DNA of 64,000 nucleotides, from the NCBI GenBank assembly GCA_934047225.1, contig CAKOHE010000108.1, positions 7,501 through 71,500 on the forward strand. The letters run 5' to 3'. Made by a program: the position numbers and the translations under genes. The notes below the pieces were generated by a model. It was not told the origin of the DNA and made no database searches. It saw nothing but the letters and a program-made list of their open reading frames with translations. Shown one piece after another: positions 1 to 8,586 of the stretch (positions are counted from its first letter, which is position 1; each line of letters begins with the position of its first letter). This DNA is from Ypsolopha sequella. Lineage: Eukaryota > Arthropoda > Insecta > Lepidoptera > Ypsolophidae.

Positions 1-440
1 CATAATTTCCCATTTTTATTATTGACTTTAATCGCCCTACTAGTTTTATAATTTTATTTACACCTTTTTTTTTGATCTTATTTTTGCTGACATTTGAATT
101 ATTTGATTTTATTTTTACACTATCTCTTTTGAGTCATAAAAATTTATTAGATCCAAGCTGTTTATTGTTTTATTTTTTTGATTTAATTACATTTTAATTT
201 TAACTTTACTTTAAATTTATTGATTCAGACTTTTGTCATATTTTTAAATTAATTAACTGTGATATTTTTACCCCTGGGAAATTATAACTGTGATACTTTG
301 TGATAAAAACTTTTTAGCTGTCCTTACTTTTTAAAATTTTCTTTTATAATTTCAACTTGTCCCGTACACCTTGCACTCTCAGGTTCTTGACTTTATTGTG
401 TATTTTTATTGTGTGACACTTCCAAACTTATAGCGGCAAC
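1..440 (+). other. 3' part of the family 1 5' UTR (copy 1a)
   Basis: AT-rich leader with many T runs, ending in the ORF1 start region. I see no ORF or RNA gene in it. The ORF1 ATG at 441 follows the context CAAC and begins the same protein in all four family 1 copies. Confidence 0.7.
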
Positions 441-2468
441 ATGTCTGAAACTGGCAGGGCCTCCACGTCGGCAGGTTCAAGATCGAGTGTCGGCTCAGGG
501 GCCTCAGCTAGCCGCGCACCGGCAAGGAAACCGAGTAATTCGCTTCGCGAAAAATTGTTTAAAACAAAAGCGAAGGTTTCACCCGGCGCGGGGCTAGCTG
601 TGTCCCAGGTCCCCTCTGATGGGTCTAGGCAGGAGCGCGTACCTCTTTTGGATACAGATGAGGAGTCGTGCCTGGACACATCGGGGGGCTCCCGCGACAG
701 TCGTCCCAGCCTTCTCCCGCCCCTTAATCGAAAAACCCCGGGAGTAGCGATGGATTTGGCCACAAAACAGGCCAACTCGCTACTCCAGAAGGGGAAGGAG
801 GCGTTGGAGGCGGCTGGTAACATGAAGCGGGAGTGTAAAGCCGTTGCCCTCGAATCACTCGAACATCTATACGAGACAGTCCTCTCCCTGTCGGACTCCA
901 GAGCTCGACACATAAACGCCCTGGAAAAGGAGCGCTCCAGGAACGCTATTGAGCTTGTCCGGGTGGAGCGCGCCCATACCAGGGCGTTAAGTGAGCTACA
1001 CGCGACACATGCTGTCGAGCTCAGAGCGGCTAGGGCCGACATCTCCAGCACATTGGAAGAAGCGAAGGCCATTAGGCTGTGGCTTGGGCTGGAGATGGAC
1101 GGCCCACTCAGGTCCATAGAGTCCATCAGGGAGAGTGTCCACCAGTTGGAAAACACGGCGGCCCTACGGCCACATTTGGCCGACCAACCAACTAAGCCTG
1201 AACCAGCTCTTACAAAAGAGCTGGAAACTCTTTCGGGCAGGGTCGCCGCCGTATCGGGCCAAATTGACTCGTTGCGGCGTCAACTGGTGGAGTTCGAGGA
1301 GAGGGCTAAAGCCAGTACTCCTGAGTGCAGGTCCCCCCTGAAACCGGAGGTCTCGGATCCCCGGCTCATCGCAATTGGCGATAACCTGGAGAAGGTGAGG
1401 GCAGCGGTCGACTGCCTTCAGCAGAGACCGCTGTGCCAGGTGCAGCCGGAAGCGACGGTCAGCGACGCTAGCATAAGACAAATTATTAAACCCGTGCTGG
1501 GGAACCTAGAAAAGGTAGGCTCGGACGTGAGGGCCATAGGTAAGGCGGTGGAGGAAAAAAGAAGCGAACCGCCAAACCTCAACCTAGAAATGGCCCTCTC
1601 TGACGTCAAAGACGCCGTGACGGGCCTCAGAAAAGAGGTCCTCAGCCGGGAGTCTTATGCCAACGCGCCGTTGACCTACGCCCAAGCGCTCAAAAAGCCG
1701 GGGCAAGACAGGCCAGCGCACTCGATCATCGTTTCCTCGACGGATTCTTCCCTCTCCGGGGAAGAAGTCGTGAAGCGACTGGAGAAAGTGCTGGATGTCA
1801 AGACCTCCGGCATCAGGGTGGACCGCTGCAGAAAGGCAGCAAACAGGAGGGTGGTCCTCAGCTGCAGTCAGAAGGAGGATATCAAAAAGATATCCTCCAG
1901 CCTCAGCAAGAGCGAACACGGGCTCGTGGCGAAAGAGGCTGTGAATCGGATGCCGTTAGCCTGCATCCGCAACGTCTTGGCTGACCGAAAAGACCAAGAC
2001 GTCATAGAGTCCCTCCTTTCTCAGAACGGTCACCTTCTGAGAGGAGTGGATCTCTCCGCGGAGTGCCCTCGGGTGCTTTATCGCCGAAAAGCGAGGAACC
2101 CGCACGAGTCCCACATAATACTGGAGCTAAGCCCAACCCTGTGGAATCGGTTCACGGAGGCGGGTACAGTCCACATAGGGCTACAGAGACGGTCTATAGA
2201 GGACCACTCTCCACTAGTGCAGTGCACGGGATGCCTGGGTTATGGACACTCCAAGCGAGTGTGCAAAGACAAAGGCATCACGTGCAGTCACTGTGGAGAG
2301 TCTCACACCTATGTGGACTGCCCGCACAAGGCGTTACCACCCGTCTGTGTGAACTGCCACAGGGCAAAGCTCCAAGAATCTGATCTGGCACATAATGCCT
2401 TTAGTGGCGAGTGCCAGATCAGGAAAAAATGGGACTCCATAGCGAGGTCTCGTGTGGCGTATTGCTGA
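441..2468 (+). CDS. ORF1, Gag-like nucleic-acid-binding protein (family 1, copy 1a)
   Basis: A 675-residue protein that should bind element RNA and form ribonucleoprotein particles, as ORF1 of R1-clade LINEs does. Residues 1-110 are Ser/Pro/Lys-rich and look disordered. About 110-300 is charged and heptad-like, probably a coiled coil for self-association. About 425-590 resembles the RNA-recognition-like region of these Gags. The C-terminus holds three zinc knuckles: C-x2-C-x4-H-x4-C (about 595-608), C-x2-C-x3-H-x4-C (about 615-627) and C-x2-C...H-x6-C (about 636-658). The protein ends in Tyr-Cys-stop, with the stop inside TATTGCTGAGG. ORF2 overlaps the end in the +1 frame. The ATG at 441 is chosen because it is the first in-frame ATG and is shared by all copies. 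Confidence 0.9.
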   Translation: MSETGRASTSAGSRSSVGSGASASRAPARKPSNSLREKLFKTKAKVSPGAGLAVSQVPSDGSRQERVPLLDTDEESCLDTSGGSRDSRPSLLPPLNRKTPGVAMDLATKQANSLLQKGKEALEAAGNMKRECKAVALESLEHLYETVLSLSDSRARHINALEKERSRNAIELVRVERAHTRALSELHATHAVELRAARADISSTLEEAKAIRLWLGLEMDGPLRSIESIRESVHQLENTAALRPHLADQPTKPEPALTKELETLSGRVAAVSGQIDSLRRQLVEFEERAKASTPECRSPLKPEVSDPRLIAIGDNLEKVRAAVDCLQQRPLCQVQPEATVSDASIRQIIKPVLGNLEKVGSDVRAIGKAVEEKRSEPPNLNLEMALSDVKDAVTGLRKEVLSRESYANAPLTYAQALKKPGQDRPAHSIIVSSTDSSLSGEEVVKRLEKVLDVKTSGIRVDRCRKAANRRVVLSCSQKEDIKKISSSLSKSEHGLVAKEAVNRMPLACIRNVLADRKDQDVIESLLSQNGHLLRGVDLSAECPRVLYRRKARNPHESHIILELSPTLWNRFTEAGTVHIGLQRRSIEDHSPLVQCTGCLGYGHSKRVCKDKGITCSHCGESHTYVDCPHKALPPVCVNCHRAKLQESDLAHNAFSGECQIRKKWDSIARSRVAYC

Positions 2469-5400
2469 GGGCACCGCAGTGAACGGCACAGTTGCCCCCC
2501 TCTTAGGTAGCTCAAAGGACAGCAAATTGCTTTTCATCCAAGCCAATCTCCAGCGGGCCAAGCTGGCGACGCAGGAGCTCTTGTGCACAGCACACACCAA
2601 CCGGGTATCTGTCGCCCTGGTCCAGGAGCCATATGTTGGCTCCAAGGGCGAATTAAAACAGTACCCGGGCACAAGAGTTATCCAAATGACGTCAGCTCGC
2701 CAAAAACCAGTAAAGGCCGCCGTGGTGATTTTCGGTGGGGAGCTGGAGGTCATACATGATCCTCAGCTCGTCACCGAGAACATTGCAGCGGTACTGCTGA
2801 AGGCAGGCCCGCTGAGACTGGCCGTGCTGTCCATCTACCTGGAGGGGGACGAAGATTTAGAGCCGTATCTCCACAGAGTCCGTTACGTATGCTCAAAACT
2901 GCAGACTGACAATGTCATCCTGGCCGGGGATGTCAACGCGTGGAGTCCATGGTGGGGAAGTGATTCCGAAGACCACCGTGGCTCAGCCTTCAGATCCTTC
3001 CTGGAGGAAATGGACCTCCAGATCCTGAATACAGGCAGCACCCCCACTTTCGAGGTGTTCAGAGGGGGCCGCATGTGCACTAGTCGAGTAGACGTGACGG
3101 CATGCGGCCTTCAGCTCTTGGACAGGATGGGCGGATGGAAGGTGGACCGGGAGCTGATCACATCGGACCATAACGCAATTACCTACCACGTGTGCCTGGA
3201 GAGGGAATTAGAACCCCTCAAACCCCAGAGCACACGTGTGTACAACACAGCGAGGTCCGATTGGTTGGCTTTCGGCCGTTCCGTCCGCTCAGGCCTGGAG
3301 GAGAGAAACCTGACCGCCTCGAGTGTGGGGGCTGTTACCACGCCTGAGGAACTGGAGACCATCCTCGACTCTTACCTTTCGGTCATCTCTCACGCATGTG
3401 AAGAGACAATACCGAAGGTGGGAGTCCCAAAAGGAAGGAAACCATTGCCGTGGTGGACTCCCGCTCTTGGGCGTCTCAAGCGAGACGCTAAAACCAAGAG
3501 GCGGAGAATTAGAAACGCCGCGGCGGTTAGAAGGCAACACGTTGTTGACCAATACCTAGAAGCGAATCAGCGGTATAAAGCGGCTGTGCAAGATGCACAG
3601 ACCGCTAGCTGGAAGCAGTTTTGCTCAAAGCAGGATAAAGAAAGCCTATGGGACGGGGTCTACAGGGTCATCAGGAGAACAGTCAAAAGACAAGAGGACC
3701 AGTTGCTGGTGGATTCGACAGGGAACACCCTTGGTCCTGAAGAGTCCGCCAAGCTGCTGGCCCTTACGTTCTTCCCTGATGACGCTGTGGACAACGAAAC
3801 CCCTACTCAACGGCAAATCCGCGAGAGCTCGGAGGTGCCAGTCCATCAACTCCTGGATCAATTGGACCCCGACGATCCGCCTTTCACTGCCTCGGAGCTT
3901 GAATTGGTATTGAGGAATCTCAATCCAAAGAAGGCTCCGGGGCCTGATGGGTGGACTGCGGATATATGTGAGCGGGCAATCCGAGTCTCGCCGGAGGTGT
4001 TCCTTCAAATTGCCAACAAATGCTTGGCAATTGGACACTTTCCGGTGGGGTGGAAGCGCGCTCACGTATGTGTCATCCGTAAATCCGGGAGGGAGGACTA
4101 CACCATTCCGAAGGCGCACAGGCCGATAGGACTTCTTCCTGTTATGGGCAAAATTGTGGAAAAGCTTCTGGTATCCCGTCTAGGATGGCATCTGATGCCC
4201 TCCTTGAGCACAAGGCAGTATGGCTTTATGCCACAAAAAAGCACCGAAGACTCCCTGTATGACCTCGTGGGACATGTTCGCTCTGAGATTAAGAGCAAGA
4301 AAATTGTCGTCATGATCTCACTGGACATAGAGGGAGCCTTCGATAATGCTTGGTGGCCGGCTTTAAAGACCCAACTCCTCGCTCACAGATGCCCTGCAAA
4401 TATATATGGACTTGTAGCCTCCTACTTGGAGAACCGTAAGGTAAGCATCCACTTTGCAAGGGAGTGTTGGGAAAAGGGAACCAACAAGGGGTGTATCCAA
4501 GGCTCAATAGCTGGACCCACTTGTTGGAACCTAATTCTCAACACCCTGCTCGAAAAACTGGAGCAGGAAGGAGTGCATTGCCAGGCCTTTGCGGATGACG
4601 TGGTGCTGGTGCTCTCCGGCTCAACTACACCCCCCCTTCAGGCGAGAGCTAATGCGGCCCTCCAGACTGTGTTGGACTGGGGACTCAAAAATAAGCTAAA
4701 ATTCGCACCTCACAAAACGTTCGCGATGGTGTTGACGCGGAAGCTTAAGTTTGAGGCCCCAGTCATCAGCATGGATGGACAGGTCCTGCCGCTGGTGCAG
4801 GAAATCCGCCTGTTGGGTGTTATCATCGATAGCAAACTCACTTTTAACGCACACGTTTCGGCTGTTTGTAGAAAAGTCACTGACATCTACAAGCAGCTGG
4901 CGTGTGCAGCCAGGGTGAGTTGGGGTTTGAACCGTGAGGTCATCAGAACCATCTACATCTCGGTGATAGAGCCCATCGTGCTGTACGCGGCGAGTGTTTG
5001 GGCCCCGGCTGCGGAGAAGTTGATGATAATAAATCAACTTGAATCTCTGCAGCGGGGGTTTGCACAAAAGCTGTGTAAGGCGTACCGCACGGTGTCTCTA
5101 TCATCGGCTTTGGTACTGGCCGATGTACTCCCCCTTGACCTCCGAGTTCAGGAGGCTGCAAGTCTGTACAGGGCAAAGCGAGGAGAAAGAATCGATCAGA
5201 TTCCAGCCGACAGACCGATTGAACTGCGTGTTCCTTTCCGTCGGTTCCCACATCCAGCGTCCAGACAGCCGCTGGACTTCGAGTGCGTGGACGACCTGAG
5301 TCCGGAAACCATAGAGGCTCACCAAATCGCCGGCCCCTGTATCTTTACTGATGGCAGTAAGATACAGGGGAAGGTGGGTGCAGCCTTGACTTGGTGGTCG

Positions 5401-6198
5401 GACGGTAGGGAGTCCAGGCATTCGAAGTTCCGCCTGGAGCCCTACTGCACGGTCTTTCAATCGGAGATGTACGCCCTGCTCAGGGCCGTGGAGCAGGTCC
5501 TTAACAGCGGGGATCCACTCGTTAACATCTTGAGTGACTCTAGATCCTCGCTGGACCTGCTCAAAAGCCGGGCACTTGTGCACCCTTTGGCACACGGCAT
5601 TGAGCGGTGCGTGCGTCAAATCCGTGAGGAGGGCCGTGACGTGAGGTTCTTCTGGTTGAGGGCGCATGTTGGGACTGTCGGAAATGAGCGCGCAGACGAA
5701 CTTGCTAAAGACGCTGCCCTCCGCAAGAAAACGGCAGCCGACTACGACGCTGTCCCTCTCTCCTACCTGAGAAGGACCATACGCGAGGGGACTGTCCTTC
5801 GGTGGCAAGGGCGATACGAGTCCTCCAGCACGGGGGAGGTGACGAAGACCTTCCTTCCGGACGTAGCCACTGCGCATACGATCCTGAGGAAGGTCAAACT
5901 CAGTCCCTCCCACGTGCAAGCCCTTACAGGGCATGGGGGCCTCGCATCGTACCTTCATCGCTTTAAGCTGAAGGATAGTCCAGCCTGCGTATGCGATCCC
6001 GACCAGGAGGAGACGATTTGGCACGTCGTGTTCGACTGTCCGAGGTTCGGACTGTGGAGGGCAAATTTGGAGGTTGAGATCGATTTCGCCTTCAACAAAG
6101 CCAACCTGCCAGTAATCTTACAGGACAAGACCGACAGAGTTGCAATGCTAAAATTTTTGGAGAGAGTAGTAAGGTGTGCGGCTATAAGAAATAGATAA
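2443..6198 (+). CDS. ORF2, endonuclease-RT-RNase H polyprotein (family 1, copy 1a)
   Basis: Enzyme of target-primed reverse transcription. The frame is open from 2443 but has no ATG before 2685, beyond the start of the first domain, so initiation is not by a normal AUG. Counting from 2452, the order is: apurinic-type endonuclease (about 27-245; QANL, QEPYVG, GDVNAW, VDVTA, SDHNAI); reverse transcriptase (about 480-830; NPKKAPGPDG, SLDIEGAFD with the motif A Asp near 622, GCIQGS, FADD near 712); RNase H (about 962-1090; TDGS, the Glu of FQSE, LSDSRSS, and GNERADELA with the last Asp); and a C-x-C-x9-H-x4-C finger near 1178-1197. All catalytic motifs are intact and there is no internal stop. 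ORF2 should nick the TTAGG strand and prime cDNA there; that is inferred from position and family. Confidence 0.9.
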   Translation, partial: RGLVWRIAEGTAVNGTVAPLLGSSKDSKLLFIQANLQRAKLATQELLCTAHTNRVSVALVQEPYVGSKGELKQYPGTRVIQMTSARQKPVKAAVVIFGGELEVIHDPQLVTENIAAVLLKAGPLRLAVLSIYLEGDEDLEPYLHRVRYVCSKLQTDNVILAGDVNAWSPWWGSDSEDHRGSAFRSFLEEMDLQILNTGSTPTFEVFRGGRMCTSRVDVTACGLQLLDRMGGWKVDRELITSDHNAITYHVCLERELEPLKPQSTRVYNTARSDWLAFGRSVRSGLEERNLTASSVGAVTTPEELETILDSYLSVISHACEETIPKVGVPKGRKPLPWWTPALGRLKRDAKTKRRRIRNAAAVRRQHVVDQYLEANQRYKAAVQDAQTASWKQFCSKQDKESLWDGVYRVIRRTVKRQEDQLLVDSTGNTLGPEESAKLLALTFFPDDAVDNETPTQRQIRESSEVPVHQLLDQLDPDDPPFTASELELVLRNLNPKKAPGPDGWTADICERAIRVSPEVFLQIANKCLAIGHFPVGWKRAHVCVIRKSGREDYTIPKAHRPIGLLPVMGKIVEKLLVSRLGWHLMPSLSTRQYGFMPQKSTEDSLYDLVGHVRSEIKSKKIVVMISLDIEGAFDNAWWPALKTQLLAHRCPANIYGLVASYLENRKVSIHFARECWEKGTNKGCIQGSIAGPTCWNLILNTLLEKLEQEGVHCQAFADDVVLVLSGSTTPPLQARANAALQTVLDWGLKNKLKFAPHKTFAMVLTRKLKFEAPVISMDGQVLPLVQEIRLLGVIIDSKLTFNAHVSAVCRKVTDIYKQLACAARVSWGLNREVIRTIYISVIEPIVLYAASVWAPAAEKLMIINQLESLQRGFAQKLCKAYRTVSLSSALVLADVLPLDLRVQEAASLYRAKRGERIDQIPADRPIELRVPFRRFPHPASRQPLDFECVDDLSPETIEAHQIAGPCIFTDGSKIQGKVGAALTWWSDGRESRHSKFRLEPYCTVFQSEMYALLRAVEQVLNSGDPLVNILSDSRSSLDLLKSRALVHPLAHGIERCVRQIREEGRDVRFFWLRAHVGTVGNERADELAKDAALRKKTAADYDAVPLSYLRRTIREGTVLRWQGRYESSSTGEVTKTFLPDVATAHTILRKVKLSPSHVQALTGHGGLASYLHRFKLKDSPACVCDPDQEETIWHVVFDCPRFGLWRANLEVEIDFAFNKANLPVILQDKTDRVAMLKFLERVVRCAAIRNR

Positions 6199-6761
6199 AT
6201 GTGTTTAGGCTTAAATTATGTAATTATTATGTTTTATTGTTATTATACAAATTGTTAATTTTAATTATTATTAATTTATTCAAATGTGATATTTAATGTA
6301 CCAATTTAATAATTCATTGTATAAGTAATTAATTGATTTGATTTAAATTGTATAAAATTGTTATTTTTTTTGATTGATCTGATTTGTACAAATGTAATAA
6401 AGGGCGGGATCCTCCAACAATAGATTAAGAGAAATGTACTTAGATAATAAGAAAAAAAAAAAAAAAAAGAAAAAAAAAAAAAGAAAACTAAAAACATAAG
6501 AAAAAAAAAAAAAAAAAATGCATGAAAAAAAAAAAAAAGAGAATAAAGAAGAACAAGAAGCCTATGCATGAGAGTAAACTTTCTATCCCTGGTCTTAATA
6601 TTAATTATAAAATATAAGTAGCTTTTTATGACGGAGGATCCCCTTTTTCCCTTTCCCCCTCTTATCCCTGTATAAATTCAGGGGTCACGTTTAAATAAAT
6701 GTAGTGAATAAAGTCACGAAAATTAACATTCGTGGTCTTGCGTGACCTCATCATTGATGGG

Positions 6762-6805
<44 letters not shown>
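6199..6805 (+). other. 3' UTR and poly(A) tail, copy 1a
   Basis: AT-rich 3' UTR with paired elements. GGGATCCTCC (6406-6415) is perfectly complementary to GGAGGATCCC (6633-6642), and the pair closes off an A-rich (A)nG tract at about 6450-6545. Downstream, GGTCACG (6683-6689) pairs with CGTGACC (6741-6747) around an inner hairpin CACGAA/TTCGTG (6715-6720 / 6729-6734). AATAAA occurs at 6707-6712. No gene is seen. LINE reverse transcriptases commonly recognise 3' UTR structure, so these stems are candidate recognition elements. Confidence 0.7.
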
Positions 6806-6808
<3 letters not shown>

Positions 6809-7320
6809 AACCTAACCTAACCTAACCTAACCTAACCTAACCTAACCTAACCTAACCTAACCTAACCTAACCTAACCTAACCTAACCTAACCTAACCTAA
6901 CCTAACCTAACCTAACCTAACCTAACCTAACCTAACCTAACCTAACCTAACCTAACCTAACCTAACCTAACCTAACCTAACCTAACCTAACCTAACCTAA
7001 CCTAACCTAACCTAACCTAACCTAACCTAACCTAACCTAACCTAACCTAACCTAACCTAACCTAACCTAACCTAACCTAACCTAACCTAACCTAACCTAA
7101 CCTAACCTAACCTAACCTAACCTAACCTAACCTAACCTAACCTAACCTAACCTAACCTAACCTAACCTAACCTAACCTAACCTAACCTAACCTAACCTAA
7201 CCTAACCTAACCTAACCTAACCTAACCTAACCTAACCTAACCTAACCTAACCTAACCTAACCTAACCTAACCTAACCTAACCTAACCTAACCTAACCTAA
7301 CCTAACCTAACCTAACCTAA
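6806..7320 (+). repeat. Telomere repeat (CCTAA)103
   Basis: 515 bases of uninterrupted CCTAA, the complement of the insect TTAGG repeat. It is the longest block in the window and has no variant unit. The 5' end of the next element follows as CCCGTCGCG. Confidence 0.98.
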
Positions 7321-7623
7321 CCCGTCGCGTGCCAACTCTCGCCCCGAGCGCAGCACTTTTAAACCGCTCCGCACGCGAAAAATCACGAAAAATAGAAAAG
7401 TGACCCCGATATTTTGAAGAAAGGCATATTAGTGATTCAATTGCCTAGTTCTTTCTATTGATACAAAGAAAAGTGAAAAAAGTGGAAAAAGTGGGAATTT
7501 TTGGAACAAAAGTTCCAAAAATCTAAGTGAATTTTTAGTTTCCGCCGATTATCTCAAAATCGGATCGAGTGCCCCAGTGATATTTGGACACGGCTGGAGT
7601 CGTCTAGTCAGGCCCTATCTCCT

Positions 7624-7738
7624 GACACCTCGTTTGCCCCTTTTGGACCAGGTTTGCGGATTTTAGGGGCAAAAAAACAAAAACCACGTGGGCCCCTATC
7701 TCCGGAACCGGAAGTCCCCCGGGCAAACTTGAGGTGTC
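7624..7738 (+). promoter_or_regulatory. Conserved long stem in the 5' UTR (family 2)
   Basis: Two arms of 16 bases pair completely except for a two-base bulge (TT, 7729-7730). The family 1 counterpart (24366-24480) carries A-T where this one carries G-C, a compensatory change that favours a functional RNA or DNA structure. An inner 7-bp stem is identical in both families. Function unknown; translation control, packaging or transcription are possible. Confidence 0.65.
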
Positions 7739-8011
7739 CCGTGACGGACAACGCCTGCTGGACGACGATTCGAAAGGTACCTGTTTTTTTTTCGAAAAGC
7801 TGTGGCCACAGGAAACCATATATCGCTGGTGGTAACTCGACTCCTGTCTTCCCGTCCCAGTATCTCGGGAAGAAGATCGGCGGCACACATATTTTATTTC
7901 ATTGGAGGAACGGCAATTTTACAAGGAAGAGACAGAGACAATTTTTATAATTTTGTGATTTTTATTTTAATTTTTATTAATTTTTTACCGAGAGCGGGAA
8001 GAAACCACCGA

Positions 8012-8586
8012 CCGCAAAACCTTGGTAACCTCGGTAAGATCGATAATATCGATAATCGCGAGAATCGCGTTTTGCGATATCTCGGGAACCAGGGCTCAGA
8101 TCGAAAAAACAAGCGTTTTTTCGTTCTCTGCAGGAGAGAAGCTATCTTTAAGGCATATTTTTGACCTCCCCCTCTCAAAAATTTTTCAAAATTTTTTCAA
8201 AATTTCCTGGAGAGGGGAAAAATTTCGGAAAAAATCCTAGTAGGTAGTGCTCATTGCACCCTACAAGAATCTGGTCTTAGTTTTTCGCCACTCCTCCTGT
8301 AGCGGCAGAGCCTTGGAAATCGCACAAATCGCAAAAATCGCAAAAATCGCAAATTGCGATATCTTGCGAACCAAGGCTCGGATCGAAGAAACAAAAGTTT
8401 TTTCGTTCCCTGCAGGAGTGAAGCAATCTTTGAGGCATATTTTTGACCTCCCCCTCCCAAAAAATTTCTTCAAAATTTTTTCAAAATTTCCTGGAGAGGG
8501 GAAAATTTTCGGGAAAAATTACAGTAGGTAGTGCTCATTGCACCCTACAAGAATCCGGTCTTAGATTTTTGCCACTCCTCCTGTAG
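8012..8586 (+). repeat. Tandem duplication of a structured 5' UTR module
   Basis: Two head-to-tail units of about 285 bases (8012-8302 and 8303-8586) with many substitutions between them. Each is bounded by CTGCAGGAG (8128-8136; 8410-8418) and CTCCTGTAG (8294-8302; 8578-8586), which pair over nine positions with one G-T wobble. Inside each is a hairpin GTAGG-TA-GTGC-TCATT-GCAC-CCTAC (8240-8264; 8524-8548). Unit 1 also has CCCCTCTC/GAGAGGGG (8169-8176 / 8210-8217). Family 1 has one such module. Confidence 0.75.

Larger units (their letters stand above)
1..6805 (+). mobile_element. TRAS-type telomeric LINE, family 1 copy 1a (5' end outside window)
   Basis: Non-LTR retrotransposon with part of its 5' UTR (1-440), ORF1, ORF2, a 3' UTR and a poly(A) tail of about 39 A (6767-6805) that runs directly into (CCTAA)n. 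There are no long terminal repeats. The sense strand carries CCTAA, which is the orientation of TRAS elements; SART elements lie the other way. Bases 1-440 match the 5' UTR of copy 1b base for base with a constant offset of 17041, so the missing 5' part lies left of the window. Both ORFs are open. The TRAS assignment rests on target, orientation and domain order and was not tested with a tree. Confidence 0.88.

Noticed and set aside
5101..6024. Long - strand frame of 307 codons (also in copies 1b, 1c, 1d)
   Set aside because: It lies entirely opposite the ORF2 RNase H region and is a by-product of GC-rich coding sequence on the other strand. It has no recognisable domain.
6806..7320. Short regular repeats as a CRISPR array
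   Set aside because: Five-base units without spacers; telomere repeat in a eukaryote.
7321..7420. HDV-like self-cleaving ribozyme at the element 5' end
   Set aside because: R2-type elements often have one, and the 5'-terminal stem suggested it, but I could not place the P2/P3 strands or a catalytic C between P4 and P2. A covariance-model search would decide.
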